Shown here in pieces: positions 23,201 to 31,274 of a stretch of 64,000 bases of DNA. How positions within the stretch are numbered: position 1 is the first letter of the stretch; every line of letters starts with the position of its first letter. The notes beneath the pieces were generated by a model. That model was given only the letters and a program-made list of their open reading frames with translations. It was not told the DNA's origin and searched no databases. This DNA is from Scleroderma bovista. Taxonomy: Eukaryota; Basidiomycota; Agaricomycetes; Boletales; Sclerodermataceae. Both the position numbers and the translations under genes were made by a program. The stretch covers positions 1 through 64,000 of the forward strand of contig JAYMGJ010000210.1 of NCBI GenBank assembly GCA_037178675.1, in the 5' to 3' direction.

Positions 23201-25335
23201 GTCGCAGAATTTGTCAAAGCGCCAAGCGCGCTGGCAGATGTGGATGACGCGGTTTAACTATTCGCTTATCTATAAAAAGGGAACCCAGATGCACGTTGCA
23301 GATCCGCTTAGCAGGCGATCAGACCATTACGTATCTAGTTCTGACGATAACAAGGACCAGGTCCTGTTAAACCCGGTATCTATTAAACTGATCGACGTCA
23401 CCGATCAGTCTTACGAAGAGCGACAGTCGCTCATTACGAGTTTTCACGATACTCCTGTTGCTGGTCATAAAGGAGTAAAAGCTACATATAACGCGCTCAG
23501 GAAGCATTATTCTTGGAAAGGGATGAAAGAGCAGATTCAAACCTACGTAAAGCACTGTCAAAAGTGCCAACAGTCCAAGGTGTCGAATCAAAAGACTTCT
23601 GGAAGCCTTATCCCTCTCCCTACCCCTAGCGGCCCGTGGCTTGACGTCACTATGGACTTTACCGAGATGCCGGAATCCCTCGGTTACAATTATATATTAG
23701 TTGTAGTTGATCGGTTTTCCAAGGAGGTCGTGTTTGTACCTTGCACTAAGGAGGAAACCGCCTTGTCAACCGCTGAGTTATTTAGAGATCATGTCTGGTG
23801 TCAGCATGGACTCCCGTCTTCCGTTGTGTCAGACCGCGGATCGGTCTTTGCAAGCAACTTCCTGGGGGAGTTGTATAGACTTTTAGGCGTTAAAAGGAAA
23901 ATGTCCACGGCATTTCACCCTCAGACCGATGGTCAAACGGAGCGGTTGAACCGCGAAATTAATCAGTATCTCCGAACCTACGTCAACGATCGTCAGAACG
24001 AATGGGCCAAGTGGATCAAGATTGCCCAGTTCGTTTGGAACAACACGGTTTCGGAAGTAACCACTGATTCACCGTTTGGAATTACCCGGAGTTACTCCCC
24101 TCGTATGGGTGTTGAGCCGATCGACACAGTAGCCCCAGCGGCTAAGGACTTTGCCGCCATATTTAATAAAGTCGTGGAGTCTTCTGAGAAGGCAAAACGG
24201 AATATGAAGCTTCAGGCGGATAAGCATAGAAATCCCGCCCCGGACTATGTTGTAGGCCAACAAGTTTGGCTTTCTACAGATAACCTTCGTATGCTAAATC
24301 GTGCTTCTAAGAAGCTTACGGAGAAGTGGATTGGTCCCTATGAGGTCACTCGTGTAACTCCGAATGCGGTCGAGCTTAAGCTCCCGAAAACTCTTCGGAT
24401 TCACCCGGTTGTGAATGTTTCTCGAGTTAAACCTTATTTAGGTCCTCTTCCCGGTCAACCCGTGTCTCGGCCTGGTCCGATACATGTCTCTGAAGAACGC
24501 GATGAGGAGTACGAAGTGGACTATATAGTAGCCTCTCGTATTTATAAAAGACAGCTCCAGTATTTGGTACACTGGAAAGGGTACGAAGAACATGAGAGAA
24601 CATGGGAGCCCTCGTCAAATTTAAAGAATTCTCCTCTGGTAGTCGAGCGCTTTTACCAAGAAAACCCCTCTGCTCCTCGGAAACTTCGTATGGCCCGAAC
24701 GGACTTTGACTCGTTATTTAGTCGTATCCCCGAAAACCTCACGGTTTGCGACGCTCAGTTCTGCAGTCTGGAATCCTGCACCTGAGGGGGGAGTAGTGTT
24801 ACGGTCCAACTTTTTATCTTATCTAATCTGCGATTAGATAGCGTTTATCTTATCTTAGTGTACAGCCTCTATCTTATCTACCTAGTCTAGACCTGTACCT
24901 CGTGCTGTACACGCTGCCACCCTTGACATCATTACGCATAGCCTTCCACCTGCACGTAGCCTCATGGATAGCCTGCGCGTAGCCCTCATGTATAGTAGTA
25001 TATATACCGTGCAATCCAGCACCCAGAGGCTCCCCATTCGAGCTCATCTTGGGTCTTTGCTCTAGATACTCGTATCCTATCCTCTCAGAGCCTTAGCGTG
25101 TGGTTGGGTCCTTGGTGTTCTGCCTAGGGTCATCTCAACTCACCAGTTGGGCCCAGACATCGCGATGGACCTCCAGCCATGACGCAGTATCCTTCGTTTT
25201 CTTAATAGCTGCTACTCTGCCGGTAATAATGCTGGTGGCATCCGCGATAACTTCTCCAGGGGTCATGGGTGTTCCGAAGTCTTCGGGAATGTTGGATGGG
25301 GATGGGACTTGGATTTTGGATTGTTGGGTGGACAT
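17228..25335 (-). CDS. C : Zn2Cys6 zinc-cluster protein with coiled coil
   Basis: The gene reads as complement(join(17228..17922, 17970..18813, 25144..25335)), 576 residues with consistent phases. Exon 1 starts at ATG 25335. The first intron, also present in C', now contains the whole gypsy element. Exon 2 has the NLPHGFSIP block, a Ser/Arg-rich linker, the KSAPIVDS motif and a cysteine cluster CX2CX6CX7CX2CX6C (CDHCARRMLPC start, about 18300-18210), canonical for fungal Zn2Cys6 DNA-binding domains, followed by a Lys/Arg-rich tail. The last exon holds a short coiled coil (LKEKLGDVTRRLEAQEVQMD) and a Pro/Ser-rich acidic tail. Zinc-cluster proteins typically contact CGG triplets. The element is full of CCGCGG, so C is the natural candidate reader (inference). 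It is probably nuclear. It is head-to-head with B. Confidence 0.78.
18859..19199 (+). repeat. 5' LTR of the gypsy element
   Basis: 341 bp, from TGTTACGGTCCAAC to GGGTCATCTCA. It contains TATATATACCG near 19060-19070 as a plausible TATA region. Confidence 0.95.
19200..20013. other. Gypsy leader between 5' LTR and gag
   Basis: About 0.8 kb of leader. Short open frames exist (for example a plus-strand frame from about 19732) but none shows a known motif. The primer-binding site should lie directly after 19199 (CCTGAGCTCGAATCT), but I cannot assign the tRNA. Confidence 0.6.
20014..21012 (+). CDS. Gypsy Gag (capsid/nucleocapsid) polyprotein
   Basis: The 332-residue frame has a helical N-terminus (MADLNQLLGQLIQGQ), a Pro-rich linker, a capsid-like retrotransposon gag region (WWSKIKVWL, FFLPGNNAEWARAQL, RIDDFLAQFEAL) and a CCHC zinc knuckle CYNCQLFGHIAREC near the C-terminus (CX2CX4HX4C), followed by a basic tail. 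It assembles virus-like particles and packages element RNA. The pol frame overlaps its 3' end in a different frame. Confidence 0.93.
   Translation: MADLNQLLGQLIQGQIDLQAHIAALAAAQPHPPPPPRKKVVADPGSYDGSPQKFHEWWSKIKVWLQISMEGANDAQVTAAVLSRLTGPKAGRWAQVRLDSCMAAAQALANAPPVPAGQLPPPPAWPAWVDFAEEIERFFLPGNNAEWARAQLLRLRQGPRQRIDDFLAQFEALKNQGDCGNEYARDLLERALQRKLLEQIYIQGMRRDTYERLANSARAMGRAQELFLINLQGQGSARYYQGQSYSSSATSGSGVPMDIGAVEANQQRGKGPQCYNCQLFGHIARECTKPRRPRRGQPQARATQAQPEDDRLNAVRGMTFAEMQAFFKDLKD
20871..24785 (+). CDS. Gypsy Pol: protease, reverse transcriptase, RNase H, integrase, chromodomain
   Basis: A single open frame (-1 relative to gag, overlapping it) suggests expression by ribosomal frameshifting or as a separate product. 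Domains in order are an aspartic protease (DSGAT, about 21508), reverse transcriptase with the VYIDDLMIF catalytic box (about 22510), RNase H (ETDASEFAVGG, about 22960), an integrase HHCC zinc domain (H...H...HCQKC, about 23440-23580), DDE core residues in DVTMDF, VSDRGS and HPQTDGQTERLNRE (about 23640-23960), and a C-terminal chromodomain (YIVASRIYKRQLQYLVHWKGY, about 24520-24590). The chromodomain marks it as a chromovirus, a group often steered to methylated heterochromatin. No stop or frameshift was seen within the frame. The true start is not an ATG I can choose. Confidence 0.95.
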   Translation: MHKAAPPSSWATTSTGNASPAGGRPAKCGKRNDVCRNASVLQRFKRLVSEDKTGILALESSSDLAVRILDYRLSHATTPAVQGIFKYRIALLRTKIAKTHKKVSSVVSPVSVSPSRYSVLSVDTMDCDSNCTVPSKGVPAKGSAPEVKSSVLNSRSNKNVSSPSLASKEPESPAGNLEVLMDLRRSFTMEREVTVPVCIRGPLNTIKVDALLDSGATGCFVDKSWAFDRRLQLSKLVKPVPVLNVDGTRNQEGDITHYVLLTVGIGKHAEKLWCAVTCLGKVPLILGHTWLQKHNPDIDWVTGKVNLTRCPPECKSLLETRFAKLLRENESQETWVQALKAHESKVTIDESTLEEAQKQVPKEYWEFLDVFSKKSSERMPLRKPWDHGIDLKEDFPPKKGRLIPLSVDEQKEVESFLDDQLAKGYIQPSISQQTSPVFFIPKKDGKKRMVQDYRYVNDWTIKNNYPLPLISQLVDKLKGCKLFTKMDLRWGYNNVRIREGDEWKAAFVTHKGAFEPLVMYFGLCNSPATFQKMMNEIFHDMSDVCVVYIDDLMIFTDTDNQEKHDRIVLEVLKRLRDNDLFVKPEKCRFRVTEVDFLGMIVSREGIKMDPEKVNAILKWPEPTNVKQVRAFLGLGNFYRRFIKDYAIMARPMTDLTCKDTVFNFGEKERAAFEALKAAFTRAPVLQYPDQDREFRLETDASEFAVGGVISVKCEDGEFRPVAYMSHSMTPPERNYPIHDKEMLAIIKATEAWRHYLEATPYAFEIYTDHHNLTYFTKSQNLSKRQARWQMWMTRFNYSLIYKKGTQMHVADPLSRRSDHYVSSSDDNKDQVLLNPVSIKLIDVTDQSYEERQSLITSFHDTPVAGHKGVKATYNALRKHYSWKGMKEQIQTYVKHCQKCQQSKVSNQKTSGSLIPLPTPSGPWLDVTMDFTEMPESLGYNYILVVVDRFSKEVVFVPCTKEETALSTAELFRDHVWCQHGLPSSVVSDRGSVFASNFLGELYRLLGVKRKMSTAFHPQTDGQTERLNREINQYLRTYVNDRQNEWAKWIKIAQFVWNNTVSEVTTDSPFGITRSYSPRMGVEPIDTVAPAAKDFAAIFNKVVESSEKAKRNMKLQADKHRNPAPDYVVGQQVWLSTDNLRMLNRASKKLTEKWIGPYEVTRVTPNAVELKLPKTLRIHPVVNVSRVKPYLGPLPGQPVSRPGPIHVSEERDEEYEVDYIVASRIYKRQLQYLVHWKGYEEHERTWEPSSNLKNSPLVVERFYQENPSAPRKLRMARTDFDSLFSRIPENLTVCDAQFCSLESCT
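24797..25137 (+). repeat. 3' LTR of the gypsy element
   Basis: 341 bp, same sequence as the 5' LTR by eye. It is followed directly by the target duplication ACTCA (25138-25142). Confidence 0.95.
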
Positions 25336-26191
25336 AGTTTTGTAGGAGTGAGATGAGTGAGAGAGGAAAACAAGTTTGCGGTGTGGAAGCCGCGTGGTAT
25401 GTTGAACATTTATTATGATTAGGTCAGCAGATGTCACACACCCAGACTGACCATTGGTACGTCATCAGGCGCCAAGCCACATGCTAATAATCTCCGTTTA
25501 GCTAGTCAGGCACCAACATCAACATGTAAATTTAATCACCAAGGTATAAATGGAATTGAAGGTCTCATAGGATTTTTGAAGGGAACCCACCGCGGTAACA
25601 TACAGTATTTTAGATTTAACAGTATAATGGGTGCAGTATTAGTATCAAATAGACCACACACAGCAATGCTTGTACAATTGTGATTGCATATTGTGATTGC
25701 ATAGCTAGTGCAAGCGACATTATTCACACTAACCCTTATTGGATAAAATAGCCGCGGAAGGTAAACACAATCAGAAGGCATTTTCGTCGGGTAAATGTTG
25801 AAATGTAGGCTGGACACCTGAAGTCCACTACAAATATAATGTGTGAAATTTCTCTGCTTTCTTGGAAAGCATAGAAAAGTATACCCGCAATGTCTAGTGA
25901 CGGAACAATGACCGCGGGTGTGCTAAACCTGTTTCATTGTCTATTGTTATCAGCAAATACTGACCTACAGCGCTACAATTAGGCTTGTTCATACCTAAAC
26001 ATTTCTACAAAAAGATAGAACAATTGCAATCCATTGAGAGTGATATATAGTACCCGAATTCCACCCTAGATTCCAGATGTCTTAATGGTGGGAAATATCT
26101 TATGTAAGCATTCGACCCGAACATATATGATCGCGGCCTGTGAACACCAAGCCCTTGCCAGCCTTCTTTATTTCATACACGACCACCAACC
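25336..26191. promoter_or_regulatory. Divergent spacer between C and B
   Basis: This 856-bp spacer separates head-to-head starts (25335 minus, 26192 plus). It carries three CCGCGG sites (about 25591, 25753, 25912). A bidirectional promoter is inferred from layout. No core element is assigned. Confidence 0.5.
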
Positions 26192-27602
26192 ATGACCGGA
26201 CCAGCTAGGAATGTTAGATTTATCGATGATGGAGCAGCCAACCCTGGTAAATTGTTATATTGGAACTGTCTTTGGCATTTGAGATTGATTTTGGGCAGGT
26301 TTATTTGGTAGCCCAGGGTGGACACCTCCAAAAAGACGGTCTCTGAGCAGAACATGTATGTATCCTTCATGTACACTTTAACAGTACTCATTTTATGTTT
26401 ACAGCAAGTGATAATAGCACTGGGTGGTGTCCACCCGATGAACCTCCCCCTCCACCCGCGGCAGACCCGATGTCTATTGAAGTGGATGAAGGTTCGTTCC
26501 CCATGCTTGAATCACCTGTGGGTGCGAGGTCTGACATCTGGGCTGAACCAGGGGTGTTGCCAAGTCCCGAGTGGGACCCTCCTGCATTTCCACCCACATC
26601 AACACCCGACCGCGGGGATGTAGCCAGCACACCCATGCCTCAAACATTGTCTGACTCATCATCCGACACCGACACCTCAGAGGATAGCCAGGGATGGATC
26701 CCTCCCCCTCTACCGCCATCACAAACCTTTCCCGAAGTGTCCCCAAGCCCTACCTCCGATGGAAACTCATCACCCCGGCCGATCACACCCATCCGCGCAA
26801 CATCACCTGACTCCTCCGATACTGACGCGTCGAAGGACAATGAAGGATGGACTCCACCTGCACAGCCAGCATTATACATACCACTGACATCGCCAATGTC
26901 AGTTTCGTCCGTTCAGTCCACCCCTTCAAAGTCACCCCACGGATCACCATCGATGGCTGGGTCCCCACTCTTCTCAGGGACAGGTGAGCCAACTGAGAGC
27001 GGATCTAACCCAGAGGAAAGATTCTTTGAGAATTCCTTGCCAAGGGTAGTTGGTACGAGCCCCATTGCACATCGTAGGTTAGTGGATAAGGGAAAGGGAA
27101 GGGAAGCGGAATCGGGCCCGGTGAGCGGATTCCCTGCAACATGTCCCAAGGATATGGAAGGTTAGTTAGGCCTTGGTTGGAGTTTCCTACACTGACACCA
27201 TCGTAGGGGAATGGTGGCACTTGCTGAGAATGATGGCCGACCTGGAAATTTACAAAGGTAAATTCAATTGCCCGCGGCATGAATGTGAGTGCATTGACAT
27301 CTCTATTAAATTGATATTGACAATCAATAGTAAGCACAGCGCGACAGATTGCAGCCCGCTTCCACCCCAAGGACGGCAAAATTACCCGCCTGGACAACTC
27401 CTACGACAAACCGCTTATTGCGATGTACATGCAATACGCGGACAAGTTGGTGGAAGAAACTCGGGAGTGGAGGAGGCTCATTGCATTGAGGGCACATTAT
27501 GCTGACATCATAGATAAGTTGGAGCAAATTGATAAGGGTGAGATGGAGGGCACACAGATTGCCATGGATCAATTAGAAGATTTACACCCATCAATGTTGT
27601 AA
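26192..27602 (+). CDS. B : KDZ-linked Pro/Ser-rich protein of unknown function
   Basis: The gene reads join(26192..26246, 26299..26355, 26405..27160, 27207..27257, 27331..27602), 396 residues with all phases consistent. The start MTGPARNVRF resembles that of B'. The large central exon is acidic then Ser/Pro/Asp-rich and surely disordered, with two repeats of a SSDTDTSEDSQGWIPP-like motif (about 26659 and 26815). The last exon encodes a conserved helical segment (ITRLDNSYDK, MQYADKLVEETREWRRL) shared with B'. No known domain is visible. It is divergent from C and convergent with A. Conservation across two diverged elements argues for a selected transposon function, possibly a scaffold or cofactor, but none can be assigned. 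Confidence 0.7.
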
Positions 27603-28151
27603 TTACAATTGGTTGTCTGTTTTTATCTTGAACAAAAAACATTCAGTTTGTACAGGGATAAGCACTAGCATGGTGAGTATGATGGGCACCATGGAGTGAT
27701 TGATTTTGGATCCACACATTGTGCTTGTGATAGTCCCCGCAGTAGCGATGGTCACCATGGCTGTAATCCACACCTTTTGTTCTAAATGGTTCTAAACATC
27801 ATGGTACCACGTGAATCATATATACCGCGGCTCTCATATATACCGCGGCTATTACAGACATATGTGCTTGCGACTGTCACCCCAGTTATAATTCAAACCT
27901 TTGGCTGAGGTCAATAGTTGTAAATACCGCGGCTATCATACATATTGTGGATATGGTACATGATGCCACTGTGCTGAGACGCCTTGGTTGTTACTACCCC
28001 GGGCATTATCCATACCGCGGCCTTACGTACAACTCCTATATACATGCTGTGGCTATTATACACATACCGCGGTCGTGATCATCACCTTGTTTTGACCCAC
28101 CCAGTGGTCCCATATTTGATGTATGTACTTTACAATACATATGAAATAAAC
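27603..28151. repeat. Convergent spacer B/A with CCGCGG repeats
   Basis: No gene. There are five CCGCGG sites between 27820 and 28070, in repeats reading CATATATACCGCGGCT(C/A)T and close variants. It is the positional counterpart of the CCGGT array 2381-3513 in element 2. Confidence 0.75.
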
Positions 28152-30848
28152 CTACGTTCGGCGCCTCTTTTGTATACGGGCGTCATCATAATCCTCCAGC
28201 CTGGGCGGGAGCCTTTTTGGCCGGACCGACTGCCGCCTTACTACATTCTTTTCCCCGCCATCGCATTTGTGTTGGAGTTGGAGTGATGAATCTCCTGCAT
28301 CTTCTTTTGAGCCTTATGAGTAATTTGCTTGATGGGGCCACAATGCATACCTTGTGTAATGGCGGCCCTTGAAAGACCCGCGGCTGGCACTTGAACTGAC
28401 GGACCACTCCGTTTGGCAACTTCGGAGGGCTGGGCTGGACGTATATCAAATTTGTAAGAATAAATTTATTTGTGATGCAATACGAAGCACTCTTACCTTT
28501 TGTCTTCAACCTTGGTTGAGCCGCGGTGGAGGAAGGGCCGGCACTTGTCACCTGCATGGAGTGAGTGCTGTTATCAGTGACTCCCTGATGTTTGTCTGCA
28601 TGTAGATATTACATATATTAGCGTCAGGATATATTCAGTCCATCCGAAGATCATTACCTTTGGGCTTAAGCAGTGAGTCAGAGCGGGGTATGTCCGCGGC
28701 AGACACATCCACCGCGGGTTTACTCTTTCCTGCCACTGCACTTTGTTTACCTGGATATTGTATCATATCAATTGTCCTAATTGCATGTATGACTTGATAG
28801 GAACACTCTCACCTTTGCTCTTTGTCAATGGCTGAGCAACAGAAGCACCCGTGGTCACTATCTGATCTCCGGCGGTCTTTTGTTTCTCTGCATATAAATA
28901 TTATATATAAGGTGAGTTCTATGTGGGACTTCATAAGAACACTCCCACCTTTTGTCTTTACCCGTGGCTTGGGTTTGACACACACTGCGGTACCCGCGGT
29001 CGGAGGATTCCCGGACCCAGCAGGCATAAAATATGCTGTGTTTGGGGGGCCCACTTTAATACTGTGATGCCCTGTGGAGTCACCGTCGTACAGATCCGAA
29101 CTGGAATCTATGAAAACATATCAATGTATGTTCCTATAGTAATCCAACCTACCCTCTATATTTTTTCCAGCATGCTTCCGCTTTGATCTTTTTTCGCGGC
29201 CATTCTCAGCATTCCCTGCAACACATCAACAATATCCCATTGCATGAATAGATATTCTTACCTTGCATATGTTCTTGGCCGTGGCTATCCCTCACCACCC
29301 CCGCATCCTTAGCAGGACCCATGGCATTTCCATGAGGCGGCACCGCGGGCTGAGTGTCCTCTTTGTCCTCATCATTTGACGTGTCTATCAATGGCTCTGA
29401 GTGTTTGCAAATTTAATAAGATAATATTTACCTTCCCTGCGCTTTTTGCCTGTTCTCTTTGCCGCACTCTTGTGGTTGGTGTTTGCAACCGCGGCCTGTA
29501 GCGACCCATCCGACTCTAACCACCTCTTAACCTTGAAGGTATTCGTGGGATCACTCAGTTGCCTATCTCGCCACCACTCCAATATTTCTGTCGCCTCCTT
29601 ATTCGTAAGCCTGGATGGTTCCTTGAATGCGACATTGGTGGGCCAATATCTGCCCGATATATATGTGCCGCGGTCAAGCGCAATTGCTGCCCATGGGACA
29701 GCAACGTCGGACCGGCCACAAGCCTGTCCTGTTGTGACACGGTGAGTGTTTGATCCATGGAAATTATTTACATACCATAGTGAAAACTGATGAATGCGCG
29801 TACTACATCCTTTTTGTCCTGGGTGTTCATATTCAGGATGACCGGGATGTAGGGGATGCCATCTGCATCTGTTGGAAGGTCGAACCGCGGGCGCCTTTTA
29901 CATTTGACAATCTTTCTTGGAACCGCATCCTCGGTATCTTCACCACTTTCCTCCTCCACACCAAAGACCTGGTGAGCATATCGCTCCCACTTGTTCTCCA
30001 CGCTGTCCCAGCCCTCAAAGAGTTTCCCATCGCCCAATTCGTCATTGAAGTCGTGCCTATGTGTTTCAGTAATAATATATGCAGTCATTAACCACGCTCA
30101 CAGGCCATACATAACATCCCCCGTGGCACCTTTCCAAGCAGCCATCACAACCACTCTGGCACCGCATTGTTTCCACATTTCCTTTGAAAATTCGCGGGCA
30201 AACTTCCGACCTTTTCCTTCCGCGGTTCTATCTGAAGTTTCAGTACCATGCTGCCACGGGATAAGAGTCTCACCTTGCTTGGATCTCTGGGGGGGGGTGG
30301 GTATCATTCCATTCCTTGGCTGTCTTTTCTGCCCGCTCGATGTTCTCCGCGGTCAGTCTCTTTATCACTTTGCCCACCGCCCTCTGATAATTTTTAATAT
30401 ACCCGCTGGAACCCGGTGCATGTCCTGCTCTGGCAAGCACATCATCTATTTTTGCCTTCTCTTGGTCCGCTATTACCATGCGGGCGGTCCACCTGCGGCC
30501 ATATTTGATGAGCTGTTTTTTCTTCCGAGTGCGAGAGTGATTATACAGCCAATTCTGAATGGCCTATGAAAATACAAAATAAGCCAACCTCTCCATAAGT
30601 GAGGGATCACTCACCTTCTTCTTTATCACCCATTGGTGACTCTTGAGTGTCCTGTTGGCCTCCAGCCTTTGAACACTGCTTGCAATGTCCTTGAAAATGG
30701 ACTTCCTTTTTGTTGCGTCAGCCGCCATCCACTGTTCCAGTTTCTCCTGGACAATGACGACCTCATCTTTGCGAAGGGGGGTCTTGCCTTGCCCAGTGGC
30801 ATCAGACCTCTCACCGCTATCGCTCTCACTGTACTCAGATTCGGACAT
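28152..30848 (-). CDS. A : KDZ-linked protein of unknown function with basic micro-exon tail
   Basis: The minus-strand gene starts at ATG 30848 (MSESEYSESDSGE) and stops at 28152. Exon 1 is acidic and then helical. Exon 2 has NHSRTRKKKQLIKYGRRWTA and PPPEIQA. The next exons have WKQCGARVVVMAAW, HDFNDELG, VENKWERYAHQVFG, RKIVKCKRRPRF, VVRAFISFHY, VPWAAIALD and ILEWWRDRQLSDP. The tail is a series of short Lys-rich exons, four of which end in a KxKG codon group right before the splice donor (about 28500, 28655, 28812, 28945). The C-terminus is basic (IQKRRRT). The splice between exons 2 and 3 (about 30270-30230) could not be resolved in frame. No family is recognised. The basic tail suggests nucleic-acid binding. 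It is divergent from the transposase gene. Confidence 0.65.
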
Positions 30849-31274
30849 GGGTGAGGTGGAATCTTTGCAGCGAGTTCCCAATTCCGGCACACATACCGGC
30901 CTGTTGATTGAAGTTCACGTGGTCACTTGCTTCCCATGTCACAGGGACCCTTGATCTTACTTTACCATGTATGGGCAGATGTAATACGGCGCCCGAGGAA
31001 TATTTGGTAAGGTTCCCTGGGTATCTGCAAAGGTCTTACCATACATGGAAAGGTCCATGTTGCTCAGGGTCCATTTTGACAACGCTTGTGTGCCAATCTC
31101 AAGATCTCAGGCCGTAATTGGTAAGGTTCCATTTGTGCCTGATCGTGGTCCCGACCGAGTGGATTGACACCGGAGGATCCCAATCCGATGCAGTTGGTCG
31201 AGTTCAAGGTATTGCAATGAGGCATTTCAAGGTTAAAAGTGGTTGTTTTGTGAGCTTCACATCCAGAGACAGTC
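30849..31274. promoter_or_regulatory. Divergent spacer between A and the KDZ transposase
   Basis: This 426-bp spacer separates head-to-head starts. It contains a 13-bp direct repeat TTGGTAAGGTTCC at 31004-31016 and 31118-31130, and a pair ACCATGTATGG / ACCATACATGG at about 30964 and 31040. These are possible operator-like sites of a shared promoter (inference). Confidence 0.5.

Larger units (their letters stand above)
18859..25137 (+). mobile_element. Ty3/gypsy chromovirus, complete and young
   Basis: Two LTRs of 341 bp each (18859-19199 and 24797-25137) appear identical by eye. They start TGTTACGG and end CTCA, with 5-bp target duplications ACTCA at 18854-18858 and 25138-25142. A polypurine tract (GAGGGGGGAGTAG) precedes the 3' LTR. 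Internal frames encode gag and an uninterrupted pol ending in a chromodomain; no env is present. Identical LTRs and open frames indicate a recent insertion. It lies inside an intron of gene C, antisense to this element, with the target duplication overlapping the GTGAGT splice donor. Confidence 0.95.

Noticed and set aside
18859..25137. Endogenous retrovirus with env
   Set aside because: No envelope frame exists between the chromodomain and the 3' LTR; this is a chromovirus-type retrotransposon.
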